DNA from: an uncultured Eubacterium sp.
Lineage (GTDB): Bacteria; Bacillota; Clostridia; Lachnospirales; Lachnospiraceae
Assembly (NCBI GenBank): GCA_934322085.1
Contig: CAKRGF010000003.1
Span: 1-64,000, forward strand
Direction: 5' to 3'
Length of the DNA stretch: 64,000 bases
Part shown: positions 1-9,162 of the stretch, piece by piece
How positions within the stretch are numbered: the first letter of the stretch is position 1
How the letters are laid out: every line of letters begins with the position of its first letter
Translations under genes and position numbers: made by a program
The notes under the pieces: model-generated
The model's database searches: none
Told to the model about the DNA's origin: nothing
Seen by the model: only the letters and a program-made list of their open reading frames with translations

Positions 1-416
1 CGTATGAGCATGGCCTTGACGCGAAAGGACGTGTGATTATTCCGGCGAAATTAAGAGAGGACTTAGGGGAGTCTTTTGTTGTGACGCTTGGATTGGACGG
101 TTGTCTGTTTGCGTATCCGATGAACGAATGGGAGGGCTTCATCGAAAAATTAAAAGAACTTCCCGGTACGAAAGAGGCCAGAATGCTTCAGCGACATTTC
201 TTAGCAAATGCGGCACCATGTGAACTGGATAAGCAGGGACGTGCTTTGATACCGGCAAAATTACGTGAATATGCCGGGCTTGCCAAAGAAACCGTTTTTG
301 TCGGCGTCCTTTCTAAAATTGAAATTTGGAGTAAAGAGCGCTGGGATGAAAATGACGATTATGACAACATCGATGACATTGCCGAACATATGTCAGAGTT
401 TGGCCTTAGTTTTTAG
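1..416 (+). CDS. mraZ: MraZ, transcriptional regulator at the head of the dcw cluster (5' end cut by window)
   Basis: MraZ is a DNA-binding, AbrB-like protein that binds repeats in the promoter of its own dcw operon; family knowledge. The frame is open from base 3 and reads YEHGLDAKGRVIIPAKLRED, the first of two MraZ half-domains; the second half has DKQGRALIPAKLREYAGL. About ten N-terminal residues lie outside the window, so the in-frame GTG at 33 is an internal valine codon, not the start. The stop at 414-416 lies 23 bases before rsmH, the conserved mraZ-rsmH order. The operon promoter and the MraZ binding repeats would be upstream of the window. Confidence 0.95.
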   Translation, partial: YEHGLDAKGRVIIPAKLREDLGESFVVTLGLDGCLFAYPMNEWEGFIEKLKELPGTKEARMLQRHFLANAAPCELDKQGRALIPAKLREYAGLAKETVFVGVLSKIEIWSKERWDENDDYDNIDDIAEHMSEFGLSF

Positions 417-439
417 TCGGTGCAGGCAAGGAGGCAGTT

Positions 440-1381
440 ATGGAATTTAAGCATGTGTCGGTTCTGTTAGAGGAAACCATAGACAGTCTGAATATTTGTC
501 CGGATGGAATCTATGTAGATGGTACAACCGGTGGTGGCGGTCATTCGTATGAAATCGCAAAACGATTAGGTGATAAAGGACGATTAATCTGCATCGACCA
601 GGATGCGGAGGCACTTACTGCGGCGCGCATGCGACTGGCATCTTTTGAAGAAAAAATAACCTTTGTAAAAAGCAACTATGTACATATGAAAGAAGTGCTT
701 TCGGAGTTGGCGATACCAAAAGTAAACGGCATCGTTTTAGATCTAGGTGTTTCTTCTTATCAATTAGATAATGCCGAGAGGGGATTTTCCTATCGGGAAG
801 ATGCACCGCTTGATATGCGGATGGACAGAGAGCAGAGCGTAACTGCCAAAGACATTGTAAATGAATACCCGGAATCCGAACTTTTCCGTATTATCAAAGA
901 ATATGGCGAGGAGCGGTTTGCAAGAAATATTGCGAGAAACATTTGCAGACAAAGAAAAGAAAAACCGATTGAGACGACCTTAGAATTAGTCGATTTAATA
1001 CGCGGTTCTATGTCGGCGAAGGCAAGAAATGGAAAAAGCCATCCGGCAAAGAGAACCTTTCAGGCAATCCGAATTGAATGCAACCGCGAATTGGATGTGT
1101 TAAGACAGGCGCTTGACGACATGGTTGATTTGCTTTGTGATGGAGGAAGACTTAGCATCATCACCTTTCACTCATTGGAAGACCGCATGGTAAAGACAAG
1201 CTTTAAGAAACAGGAAAATCCATGTACCTGCCCGCCGGATTTCCCGGTATGTGTCTGTGGAAAGAAACCAAAAGGAAAAGTTGTTACAAGAAAACCGATT
1301 CTTCCATCAGAAGAGGAATTAGAACGAAATACACGCTCAAAAAGTGCGAAATTAAGAGTGTTTGAAAAAATAGAATGTTAG
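440..1381 (+). CDS. rsmH: 16S rRNA m4C1402 methyltransferase RsmH (MraW)
   Basis: RsmH is an S-adenosylmethionine-dependent enzyme that N4-methylates C1402 of 16S rRNA in the decoding centre. The 313-residue product has the family length. It starts with HVSVLLEETIDSLNI and shows the SAM-binding DGTTGGGGHS near residue 30, DLGVSSYQLD near 100, and the C-terminal FHSLEDRMVK. The ATG at 440 follows an AAGGAGG-like site. It lies between mraZ and ftsL, as in most Firmicute dcw clusters. A cysteine-rich stretch (CTCPPDFPVCVC) near residue 265 is typical of clostridial RsmH. Confidence 0.97.
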   Translation: MEFKHVSVLLEETIDSLNICPDGIYVDGTTGGGGHSYEIAKRLGDKGRLICIDQDAEALTAARMRLASFEEKITFVKSNYVHMKEVLSELAIPKVNGIVLDLGVSSYQLDNAERGFSYREDAPLDMRMDREQSVTAKDIVNEYPESELFRIIKEYGEERFARNIARNICRQRKEKPIETTLELVDLIRGSMSAKARNGKSHPAKRTFQAIRIECNRELDVLRQALDDMVDLLCDGGRLSIITFHSLEDRMVKTSFKKQENPCTCPPDFPVCVCGKKPKGKVVTRKPILPSEEELERNTRSKSAKLRVFEKIEC

Positions 1382-1392
1382 GAGGAAGTTAC

Positions 1393-1848
1393 ATGGCAAC
1401 ACAGAGAACGCCATACGTATATGGGAGTGCGGCACCAAATATTGAGGTTATGCCGCGCAGGGAGGATGATTATGAGAGAAGGAGACAGACAAGACCCGTC
1501 TCCAGACCAAGACCAAAACGGAAGGCAAAAATTGATAAAGTTGCTGTGTTATTGACAGCACTTACTTTCTTTGTTGTAATGGCTGCCGGCATCTTTTATC
1601 TGCGTTTGCAATTTCAGTCTACCTATTTGAATAAAAGTGTGGTAAAATTGCAGAGTGAAGTGGTTGAAATGGAAAAGAAAAATGCAACTGCCGAGAAAGA
1701 ATTGGACGACTCGGTTGATTTGACTGCTATTTATAACAAAGCAACGAAACAGCTTGGCATGGTGGCGGCAAGTGAAAACCAGATGGATACTTATGAGAGT
1801 CGGAAGAGTACGCAGGTTCGCACTCATGGGGATATTCCGGCAGAATAA
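1393..1848 (+). CDS. ftsL: FtsL-like cell division protein
   Basis: This 151-residue protein has no strong sequence signature but the layout of FtsL: a basic, proline- and arginine-rich cytoplasmic N-terminus (residues 20-46), one membrane helix (about 49-71) and a short extracytoplasmic coiled coil rich in K, E and Q. FtsL is a bitopic divisome protein that works with DivIB/FtsQ and DivIC/FtsB to activate septal peptidoglycan synthesis. Position between rsmH and the first penicillin-binding protein is diagnostic. The ATG at 1393 is chosen because GGAGGAAG at 1381-1388 fits it; an in-frame TTG at 1375 overlaps the rsmH end and lacks a site. The call rests mainly on synteny and topology. Confidence 0.8.
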   Translation: MATQRTPYVYGSAAPNIEVMPRREDDYERRRQTRPVSRPRPKRKAKIDKVAVLLTALTFFVVMAAGIFYLRLQFQSTYLNKSVVKLQSEVVEMEKKNATAEKELDDSVDLTAIYNKATKQLGMVAASENQMDTYESRKSTQVRTHGDIPAE

Positions 1849-1882
1849 TTGTGAAAAGCACAACCGGAATGGAGAGTAAGAT

Positions 1883-3745
1883 ATGGCTACACAGTATAAT
1901 CAAGGACGATACTCCTATCGAAGACGCAGAAGAAGAGGAAAGCCGAAACATTTTAACAGAAAAATGCGTATTACGGTGTTTCTCGTCTTTTGCGTTTGTT
2001 TATTTACCTTTGGGGTGCTGTTGTTTAAGATTTACCGCATCAACAGCAAGGATGGAGACCGTTACCGCAAAGAGGCACTTTCGCAGCAGTCATATACGAA
2101 TGCAGTATTGAATTACCAGCGCGGAGATGTTAAAGACCGTAACAATACTACATTGGCAGTCAGTGTACGCAAATATGATTTGGTATTAGAGCCACGGACA
2201 CTTGGCAAAGATGAAAAGAAAAAACAGGCAACGGTAGATGCAATTGCAAAAACATTTGGCGTGGCATCGTCTGTTGTGGAAGAAGTAATTCAGAAAAAGC
2301 CAAACTCGATGTATGAGCACATTGACAGTTTAAAGGAACTGCCTGCAAAAAAGGTGGACAAGTTTAAAAAGCAGATAAAAAAAGAACGTTTAGAGGGCGT
2401 TTGGTTTGAGGAAGTGTACAAAAGAAATTATCCGCTGAAAACGGTTGGTGCAAGTATTATCGGCTTTATGAACTCGAATAATCAGGGAACTTACGGTGTG
2501 GAAGAACAGTACAATTCTGTGTTAAATGGAACGACAGGAAGAGAGTATGGTTATTTCGATTCCAATATGAATTTACAGCGGACCATTAAAGAAGCAAAAG
2601 ACGGCAATTCGGTCGTTCTCACGATTGATGCCAATGTTCAGAAAATTATAGAGGATGAAATTGCGGATTTTCAAAAGAACGGAACCGGTGCGAAGACGAT
2701 TGCGATGATGGTTATGAATCCGAAAAACGGAGAAATTCTTGCTATGGCATCCAACTCCACATTTGATTTGAATGACCCGCAGAATCTGGCGTCTATGTAT
2801 TCGGAACAGAAGATTGCGGCGATGACAGACAAAGAGAAAAATGAAAATCTTCTGTCTATGTGGTCGAATTTCTGCGTTGGCTCTGCCTATGAGCCGGGTT
2901 CAACATTTAAGCCGTTTACAATTGCTGCGGCATTAGATGAAAATATTATCTCCGGAAAATCCACATTTCAGTGTAACGGTGTAAAGAAAGTGGCTGACAG
3001 AGAAATTCACTGCAGCAACCGAAATGGACATGGCATGCTTGATTTGCGCCATGCTTTGATGGAATCCTGTAATGCAGCACTTATGGATATTGGACTTGGA
3101 CTGGGAAGAAATAAATTCAGTAAATATAACAAACTATATGGTTTTGGACAGCGTACCGGTGTGGATCTGCCGGGCGAGACTTCCGGTTTGATTCACACGA
3201 AAGAAGAATTGAATCCGGTAGAATTAGCGACAAGTAGTTTTGGACAGACACAGACGGTTACGATGGTTCAGATGCTGAGTGCTTTTTCTTCTTTGGTTAA
3301 TGGCGGGAATTATTATCAGCCGCATTTGGTAAAAGAGATTCAGAACAGTAACGGTGATGTGGTAAAAACGATTGACCCGGTTGTTGTGAAACGAACAACG
3401 AGTGAGGATACCAGTTCGAAATTAAGAAGTTACTTAAAATCAACGGTAGAAGCAGGAACCGCGGCACCGGCACAGGTGAAGGGGTATTCTATTGGTGGAA
3501 AAACTGGTACAGCGGAAAAACGACCGGTATCGGCAAAGAAATACTTAGTTTCCTTCATTGGCTGTGAGCCGGCAGAAGATCCGGAAGTGGCTTATTATGT
3601 GATTATTGATGAGCCGCATGTAAAAGATCAGGCACATTCTACCTACGCAACAGAATTTTCATCGAAGGTTATGAAACGTGTTCTTCCGTTTTTGGGGCAG
3701 TATGCTTCCTCGTCCCAAACAAAGAAGGATACCAAACAAGATTAG
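1883..3745 (+). CDS. pbpB: Class B penicillin-binding protein, septal transpeptidase (FtsI/PbpB)
   Basis: A monofunctional DD-transpeptidase that cross-links peptidoglycan at the division site. The 620-residue protein has an arginine-rich cytoplasmic start, a membrane anchor at about 29-50, a dimerisation domain with RGDVKDRNNTTLA, and a transpeptidase domain with all three active-site motifs: SxxK (S340-K343 in EPGSTFKPF), SxN (S395-N397 in ESCNAAL) and KTG (K540-G542 in GGKTGTAEK). It ends in a short polar tail and has no PASTA domains. It is the first of two tandem class B PBPs, as in the Bacillus pbpB-spoVD arrangement. GGAGAG at 1871-1876 supports the ATG at 1883. Confidence 0.93.
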   Translation: MATQYNQGRYSYRRRRRRGKPKHFNRKMRITVFLVFCVCLFTFGVLLFKIYRINSKDGDRYRKEALSQQSYTNAVLNYQRGDVKDRNNTTLAVSVRKYDLVLEPRTLGKDEKKKQATVDAIAKTFGVASSVVEEVIQKKPNSMYEHIDSLKELPAKKVDKFKKQIKKERLEGVWFEEVYKRNYPLKTVGASIIGFMNSNNQGTYGVEEQYNSVLNGTTGREYGYFDSNMNLQRTIKEAKDGNSVVLTIDANVQKIIEDEIADFQKNGTGAKTIAMMVMNPKNGEILAMASNSTFDLNDPQNLASMYSEQKIAAMTDKEKNENLLSMWSNFCVGSAYEPGSTFKPFTIAAALDENIISGKSTFQCNGVKKVADREIHCSNRNGHGMLDLRHALMESCNAALMDIGLGLGRNKFSKYNKLYGFGQRTGVDLPGETSGLIHTKEELNPVELATSSFGQTQTVTMVQMLSAFSSLVNGGNYYQPHLVKEIQNSNGDVVKTIDPVVVKRTTSEDTSSKLRSYLKSTVEAGTAAPAQVKGYSIGGKTGTAEKRPVSAKKYLVSFIGCEPAEDPEVAYYVIIDEPHVKDQAHSTYATEFSSKVMKRVLPFLGQYASSSQTKKDTKQD

Positions 3746-3816
3746 AAACGATGATGGGGCATATCTAGGCTTTCCATACAATACACTGTAATAATGAGAA
3801 AATCGGGAGCTTGTTT

Positions 3817-5535
3817 ATGGAAAACCGACATCGAACATACCAACGTCAGTCAATGGGGTTGGTATTTTTTCTCTTTGTGCTTGTACTTTTAACACTGCTT
3901 GGCAGACTTTTTTATCTTATGATAGGAAAAGCAGATTATTATGGGGTACAGGCAAAAGAACTTCATGAGCGCGAGCGAAAGATTAAGGCAGAACGAGGAG
4001 AAATCAAAGACTGCCATGGCAATGTGTTAGCGGCGAACCGGTCGGTATCGACCATATCTGTAATCCACAGTCAGATGAAGGAGCCGGAACGGGTGATAGC
4101 CCTTTTGTCGAAGGAATTAATGTTAGATGAGAAAGAGGTCCGGAAAAAAGTGGAGAAGGTTTCTTTGCGTGAAAAAATTAAATCGAATGTGGATAAGGAA
4201 ACTTCGGACCGGATACGAAATTACAAATTAGCGGGTGTTACTGTCGATGAGGACTACAAAAGAGAGTACCGCTATGACTCACTGGCGTCGAAGGTGCTTG
4301 GCTTTACCGGTGGTGATAATCAAGGGATTATTGGTTTGGAAGTATCTTATGAAAAATATTTAAAAGGTTTAGATGGCTCAATTTTGACAATGACGACCGC
4401 TTATGGAACGGAAATTGAAAATGGAGCCGAAGACCGCATTGAGCCGGTGGCAGGCTGGACATTAAATACCAGTCTTGATTTGCCGGTGATGGAATACACG
4501 GACCAGTTAGCCAATTATCTGCTGAAAAAGAAACAGGCGAAAAGTGTGGATATTATTGTGATGAATCCGCAGAATGGTGAGATTTACGCGATGGCATCGG
4601 CACCGGAATTTAACTTAAATGATCCATACCGGATTTCCGGAGATTTGAATAAAATGTCGGCAAAGGAAAAGAGTGAAAAGAGAAATGCCATGTGGCGGAA
4701 CCCTTGTGTGTCGGATACTTATGAACCGGGTTCCACATTTAAGATATTGACAACGGCGGCAGCACTCGAAAAAGGTGTTGTGAAGATGACGGACCGTTTT
4801 CACTGCCCTGGTTATAAAATAGTGGAGGACAGACGGATACGCTGTCATAAAAAAGGAGGACACGGCAGTGAGACATTTTTAGATGGCATTATGAATTCCT
4901 GCAATCCGGTTTTCATTGAAGTGGGCGCAAGAGTCGGTGTATCTGACTTTTTCCGCAAGATGTCAGATTTTGGATTGATGAATCGGACGGGGATTGATGT
5001 GCCGGGGGAGGCGTCGACCATTATACATAAAGAGAAAAATGTAGGAGCCGTTGAACTGGCAACGATGTCCTTTGGACAGTCCTTCCAACTCTCGCCGATA
5101 AGACTCGTAAGCCTTGCAGGTTCCATGATAAATGGAGGGTATTCCATTACACCGCATTTCGGTGTCAGCGCAGTTAGTGCCGATGGCAGTCTTATGAAAC
5201 ATTTTTCATATGGAAAGAAAGAACGTGTTGTATCAAAGGAAACTTCGGATTTGATTCGGATGGCACTTGGCAAGGTTGTTTCAGAAGGAACCGGTCATAA
5301 GGCTTCTGTGAAAGGTTTTTCGGTTGGTGCAAAAACCGGAACAAGTGAGAAACTTCCACGCGGTAATGGAAAATATATTGCGTCAACCATTGGATTTGCT
5401 CCGGTCGAAAATCCGAAAGTAATTGCGCTTGTGAGGATTGATGAGCCGCAGGGACTGTATTACGGAGGTACCGTTGCAGCACCGGCAATTGCTACACTGT
5501 TTGAAAACATTCTCCCTTATTTATGCAAAAACTGA
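3817..5535 (+). CDS. Second class B penicillin-binding protein, SpoVD-like
   Basis: This is a class B PBP of 572 residues. It has a membrane anchor near residues 14-35, RGEIKDCHGNVLAANRS in the N-terminal domain, and the motifs SxxK (S306-K309 in EPGSTFKIL), SxN (in NSCNPVF) and KTG (in GAKTGTSEK). It lies directly after pbpB and before mraY, the place that spoVD holds in Bacillus, where SpoVD makes spore cortex. Unlike Bacillus SpoVD it has no C-terminal PASTA domain, so function is less certain; it could be a second division or elongation PBP. GGGAG at 3805-3809 fits the ATG at 3817 better than an in-frame TTG at 3811. Confidence 0.8.
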   Translation: MENRHRTYQRQSMGLVFFLFVLVLLTLLGRLFYLMIGKADYYGVQAKELHERERKIKAERGEIKDCHGNVLAANRSVSTISVIHSQMKEPERVIALLSKELMLDEKEVRKKVEKVSLREKIKSNVDKETSDRIRNYKLAGVTVDEDYKREYRYDSLASKVLGFTGGDNQGIIGLEVSYEKYLKGLDGSILTMTTAYGTEIENGAEDRIEPVAGWTLNTSLDLPVMEYTDQLANYLLKKKQAKSVDIIVMNPQNGEIYAMASAPEFNLNDPYRISGDLNKMSAKEKSEKRNAMWRNPCVSDTYEPGSTFKILTTAAALEKGVVKMTDRFHCPGYKIVEDRRIRCHKKGGHGSETFLDGIMNSCNPVFIEVGARVGVSDFFRKMSDFGLMNRTGIDVPGEASTIIHKEKNVGAVELATMSFGQSFQLSPIRLVSLAGSMINGGYSITPHFGVSAVSADGSLMKHFSYGKKERVVSKETSDLIRMALGKVVSEGTGHKASVKGFSVGAKTGTSEKLPRGNGKYIASTIGFAPVENPKVIALVRIDEPQGLYYGGTVAAPAIATLFENILPYLCKN

Positions 5536-5628
5536 TTTACTGAATAAGTGCTTGCGGTAAGGCTCGTAATGGTATAAAATAGACACGTGCGTTGACGTAC
5601 TTAATAAGATAAGAAGAGGTGGATATGA

Positions 5629-6597
5629 ATGAATAATCTAAGTCTTAGTGTGTTTATGCCGGTTATAATTTCTTTTTTAATCAGCGTGGTATTTTGCCCG
5701 ATTTTGATTCCTTTTCTGAGGAAATTAAAGTTTGGACAGACCGAGCGTGAAGAGGGACCTCAGTCCCATTTGAAAAAGAATGGAACACCGACAATGGGCG
5801 GTCTTGTTATTTTAGCAAGTATTTTACTGACCTCCTTAATTTATATTGGAAAATATACGGAGATTCTTCCCGTTTTATTTATGACACTTGGTTTTGGTCT
5901 GATTGGTTTTTTAGATGACTACATCAAGGTGGTAAAAAAACGCTCACTTGGGTTGACTCCTTTGCAGAAGATGGCATTGCAGTTTATTGTGACCGGCGTA
6001 TTTATTTACTATTATTTCAAAATCGCCGGCTTGGATACATCCATTAAAATTCCGTTTGTAAGCGGAGATGGATTTGTTATGCCGACATGGCTGTTTATCA
6101 TTTTTGTATTTATTGTCGTACTTGGTACAGTAAATGGTGTAAACTTTACGGATGGTTTAGATGGTCTGGCATCCGGAGTGACTGTAATTGTGGCAACATT
6201 TTTTACGATTGCTGCGCTGAGTCTGAATCCATCGATGACACCGATTACCGGAGCCGTGGTAGGAAGTCTTTTGGGATTTTTGCTGTTTAACACATATCCT
6301 GCGAGAGTTTTCATGGGTGATACTGGTTCGTTAGCCCTTGGCGGTTTTGTGTCCTCCATTGCGCTGATGCTTCATATGCCGTTATTTATTGTGATTATTG
6401 GCTTGATTTATCTGGTAGAAGTCCTTTCTGTTATTTTGCAGGTTGGTTATTTTAAACTGACCCACGGAAAGAGAATTTTCAAAATGGCGCCAATTCATCA
6501 TCATTTTGAGTTGTGTGGCTATTCAGAGACACAGGTTGTGGCAGCATTTAGTATTATTACGGCATTGTTATGTCTGGTTGGTATTATGGCATTGTAA
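5629..6597 (+). CDS. mraY: Phospho-MurNAc-pentapeptide transferase MraY
   Basis: MraY transfers phospho-MurNAc-pentapeptide from UDP to undecaprenyl phosphate, making lipid I on the inner face of the membrane. The 322-residue polytopic protein shows the hallmark motifs: KKNGTPTMGG near residue 46, FLDDYIK near 94, NFTDGLDGLA near 175, FMGDTGSLALG near 228 and APIHHHFE near 289, which include the catalytic aspartates and the histidine cluster. It begins at ATG 5629 after AGAGGTGG. In Bacillus murE would precede it; here no murE lies between it and the upstream PBP. Confidence 0.98.
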   Translation: MNNLSLSVFMPVIISFLISVVFCPILIPFLRKLKFGQTEREEGPQSHLKKNGTPTMGGLVILASILLTSLIYIGKYTEILPVLFMTLGFGLIGFLDDYIKVVKKRSLGLTPLQKMALQFIVTGVFIYYYFKIAGLDTSIKIPFVSGDGFVMPTWLFIIFVFIVVLGTVNGVNFTDGLDGLASGVTVIVATFFTIAALSLNPSMTPITGAVVGSLLGFLLFNTYPARVFMGDTGSLALGGFVSSIALMLHMPLFIVIIGLIYLVEVLSVILQVGYFKLTHGKRIFKMAPIHHHFELCGYSETQVVAAFSIITALLCLVGIMAL

Positions 6598-6621
6598 TTT
6601 ACCAGAGAAGGGATGAATAAA

Positions 6622-7950
6622 ATGGATTTAGAGAATCAAAAAGTATTAGTTGCAGGACTTGGAAAAAGTGGTATGGCAGCTTATGAACTGCTGAAAAATA
6701 TGGGCGCAGAAGTTAGTTTGTTTGACGGAAAAAAAGATTTGGATGTGTCCGGTTATGACGCCCCGGTTTTTCTTGGTGAAATGACAAAAGAGAAACTTGC
6801 CGGCTTTGCCTGTGCGGTGTTTAGTCCGGGTGTTCCGTTAGATATTGATTTGGCAAATGAACTGCGTGAATTAAACATTCCAATCATTGGTGAGATTGAA
6901 CTTGCTTTTCTCTGTGAAAAAGGAGTTGTGGCAGGAATTACCGGAACAAATGGTAAAACAACTACAACAACACTTGTTGGTGAGATTATGAAAGCTTACA
7001 AAGAAAAAGTATTTGTTGTTGGAAATATTGGAAATCCATATACGAAAGAAGTGGAGAAAAGTTCTGCAGATTCGGTTACGGTGGCAGAAATCAGCAGTTT
7101 CCAGCTGGAGACGATTGATACGTTCCATCCGGTTGTGAGTGCGGTTTTGAATATTACACCGGACCACTTAAACCGGCATAAAACAATGGAAGAGTACATA
7201 CGGGTAAAATTATCCATTACCAAAAATCAGACAAAAGAGGATTTGTGTGTACTGAATTATGAAGATGAAGTTTTGCGTGACAGTGCGAAAGAGATGCCTT
7301 GTGAAGTGACATTCTTTAGCAGTAAACAAAGGATTGCAGATGGTTTGTACCAGAATGAGAACAAAGATATTGTGGATGCCAAAACAGGTGTGATTCTGAT
7401 GAATATGTCCGAGTGCAATCTGCCGGGTGACCACAATTGCGAAAATATTATGGCGGCTATTTTAATTACAAGAAAATTAGGCGTTCCGATGGATACAATT
7501 CTTTCTGTTGTAAAGAAATTTCAGGCGGTGGAACACCGTGTTGAATTTGTCAAAACGGTAAGAGGTGTTGATTATTATAACGATTCGAAAGGAACGAATC
7601 CGGATGCTGCGATTAAGGGAATCCAGTCGATGAGTAAACCGACGGTTCTGATTGGCGGCGGCTATGATAAAGGCGGCGAATTCGATGAGTGGATTCAAAG
7701 TTTTGACGGCAGAGTAAAAAAACTTTTGCTTATGGGTGAAACCAAAGATAAAATTGCGAAGACTGCTGAGAAACTTGGATTTACCGATTGTGAGTTTGTT
7801 GGATCTTTGCAGGAAGCAGTATCACGTGGTGCAGAACTTGCATCCGAAGGTGATGCGGTGCTGTTATCGCCGGCGTGTGCAAGCTGGGATATGTTTGATT
7901 CGTACGAGCAGAGAGGAACTTTGTTTAAAGAGTATGTTCGAAATTTATAA
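6622..7950 (+). CDS. murD: UDP-MurNAc-L-alanine:D-glutamate ligase MurD
   Basis: MurD is the cytoplasmic ATP-dependent ligase that adds D-glutamate to UDP-MurNAc-L-Ala. The 442-residue protein has an N-terminal Rossmann-like fold (VLVAGLGKSGMA), the ATP loop GITGTNGKTTTTT near residue 109, the central motif NITPDHLNRH, and the C-terminal YNDSKGTNPDAA and LLSPACASWDMFDSYEQRG. The ATG at 6622 is preferred because AGAAGGG at 6606-6612 sits at good spacing from it, whereas the in-frame ATG at 6613 abuts that site. It follows mraY by 24 bases. Confidence 0.97.
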   Translation: MDLENQKVLVAGLGKSGMAAYELLKNMGAEVSLFDGKKDLDVSGYDAPVFLGEMTKEKLAGFACAVFSPGVPLDIDLANELRELNIPIIGEIELAFLCEKGVVAGITGTNGKTTTTTLVGEIMKAYKEKVFVVGNIGNPYTKEVEKSSADSVTVAEISSFQLETIDTFHPVVSAVLNITPDHLNRHKTMEEYIRVKLSITKNQTKEDLCVLNYEDEVLRDSAKEMPCEVTFFSSKQRIADGLYQNENKDIVDAKTGVILMNMSECNLPGDHNCENIMAAILITRKLGVPMDTILSVVKKFQAVEHRVEFVKTVRGVDYYNDSKGTNPDAAIKGIQSMSKPTVLIGGGYDKGGEFDEWIQSFDGRVKKLLLMGETKDKIAKTAEKLGFTDCEFVGSLQEAVSRGAELASEGDAVLLSPACASWDMFDSYEQRGTLFKEYVRNL

Positions 7951-7974
7951 TAAAGGGCGTCAGGAGGGACTGCT

Positions 7975-9111
7975 GTGGATAAGAAAAGGGCAAGAGCCGG
8001 CAAAACAGAACAGAGTTCATTTGATTACAGTCTGCTGTTGATTACGCTGTGTCTAGTTGGATTTGGTATGCTGATGATTTACAGTGCCAGTTCTTATACG
8101 TCACAGGTAAAATATGGGGATTCTGCTTATTTTCTTAAAAAACAGGCAGTTGGTGTTATTGTTGGTGTCGTGGCGATGTTAATTGTTGCGAAATTTGATT
8201 ACCGGCTGTTTACGAAACGACTGCCTTTACTGCGGATGCGGTTTGTGACTTTTTTGTATCTGGTTGCCGTTGTCCTTCAATTGGCAGTATTGTTTGTAGG
8301 GGCAGAATTAAATGGTGCGAAACGATGGCTGTTTATCGGACCAATTTCCATTCAGCCATCCGAGATAACGAAGATTGTTGTTATTTTGATAACGGCTTAT
8401 TTGATTCAAAAGAGACCGCAGGATATGAGTAAACCAATTGGAATTATCCGCGTATTTCTTCCGATTGGATTTTTGGCAGTTTTAGTAGCCATGGAAAACC
8501 TAAGTACCGCGATTGTTATTTTTATTATCTGGTTTGGGATGTGTTTTGTTTCAGCAAAGAAAAAATGGTGGTATGTTGGTGTATTTCTTGCCGCTGCCGC
8601 ACTGGTGGCGATTTACATATCCTTTGGCGCGGGATTCCGTTCCGACCGTATTGAAGTGTGGCGGAATGTAGAGGGGACTGAAAAAGGATACCAGATTTTA
8701 CAGGGATTATACGCCATTGCTTCCGGTGGGTTATTTGGAACCGGACTTGGTGAAAGTATGCAGAAACTCGGATTTATTCCGGAATCGCATAACGATATGA
8801 TTTTTTCTATTATATGTGAGGAACTTGGCATGATTGGTGCCGGAATTGTGATTATGATGTTCGTGATTATGATGTGGCGTATTTTGTATTCTGCTATGTC
8901 ATCGCCGGATTTATTCTCCGGTCTTATATGCACTGGTGTTATGATTCACATTGCGGCGCAGGTTGTCATTAATATTGCCGTTGTTACAAATTCCATGCCG
9001 TCAACCGGAATTCCGCTTCCGTTTATCAGTTATGGTGGTACATCGGTCATGATTTTGATGGCAGAAATGGGGCTGGTTCTTGGAATTTCTACAAAATGTA
9101 AAAGCACGTAA
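7975..9111 (+). CDS. ftsW: SEDS-family peptidoglycan glycosyltransferase FtsW/SpoVE
   Basis: SEDS proteins polymerise lipid II into glycan strands together with a class B PBP. This 378-residue polytopic membrane protein has the family features: a short charged N-terminus, SASSYTSQ after the first helix, the GAKRWLFIGPISIQPSEI loop, QILQGLYAIASGGLFGTGLG, FIPESHNDMIFSIICEELG, and the C-terminal GIPLPFISYGGTS. The GTG start at 7975 follows AGGAGGG at 7962-7968. Position after murD matches spoVE in Bacillus and ftsW elsewhere, so division and spore cortex roles cannot be separated from sequence alone. Confidence 0.95.
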   Translation: MDKKRARAGKTEQSSFDYSLLLITLCLVGFGMLMIYSASSYTSQVKYGDSAYFLKKQAVGVIVGVVAMLIVAKFDYRLFTKRLPLLRMRFVTFLYLVAVVLQLAVLFVGAELNGAKRWLFIGPISIQPSEITKIVVILITAYLIQKRPQDMSKPIGIIRVFLPIGFLAVLVAMENLSTAIVIFIIWFGMCFVSAKKKWWYVGVFLAAAALVAIYISFGAGFRSDRIEVWRNVEGTEKGYQILQGLYAIASGGLFGTGLGESMQKLGFIPESHNDMIFSIICEELGMIGAGIVIMMFVIMMWRILYSAMSSPDLFSGLICTGVMIHIAAQVVINIAVVTNSMPSTGIPLPFISYGGTSVMILMAEMGLVLGISTKCKST

Positions 9112-9162
9112 GGCACGGGCAGGCATACAATATGTTTGAGAACGTATTGATGTGGTGACTTT

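Noticed and set aside
33..416. GTG at 33 as the start of mraZ
   Set aside because: The coding frame continues to the window edge with MraZ-like sequence, so this is an internal valine in a truncated gene.
3759..3782. Sigma-E promoter before the SpoVD-like gene (CATACAAT at 3775-3782 with GCATATC at 3759-3765)
   Set aside because: The -10 matches well, but the spacing of 9 bases is too short for sigma-E and no other -35 fits.
5552..5578. Promoter before mraY (TTGCGG and TATAAA)
   Set aside because: Spacing is only 15 bases; possible but not strong enough to list.
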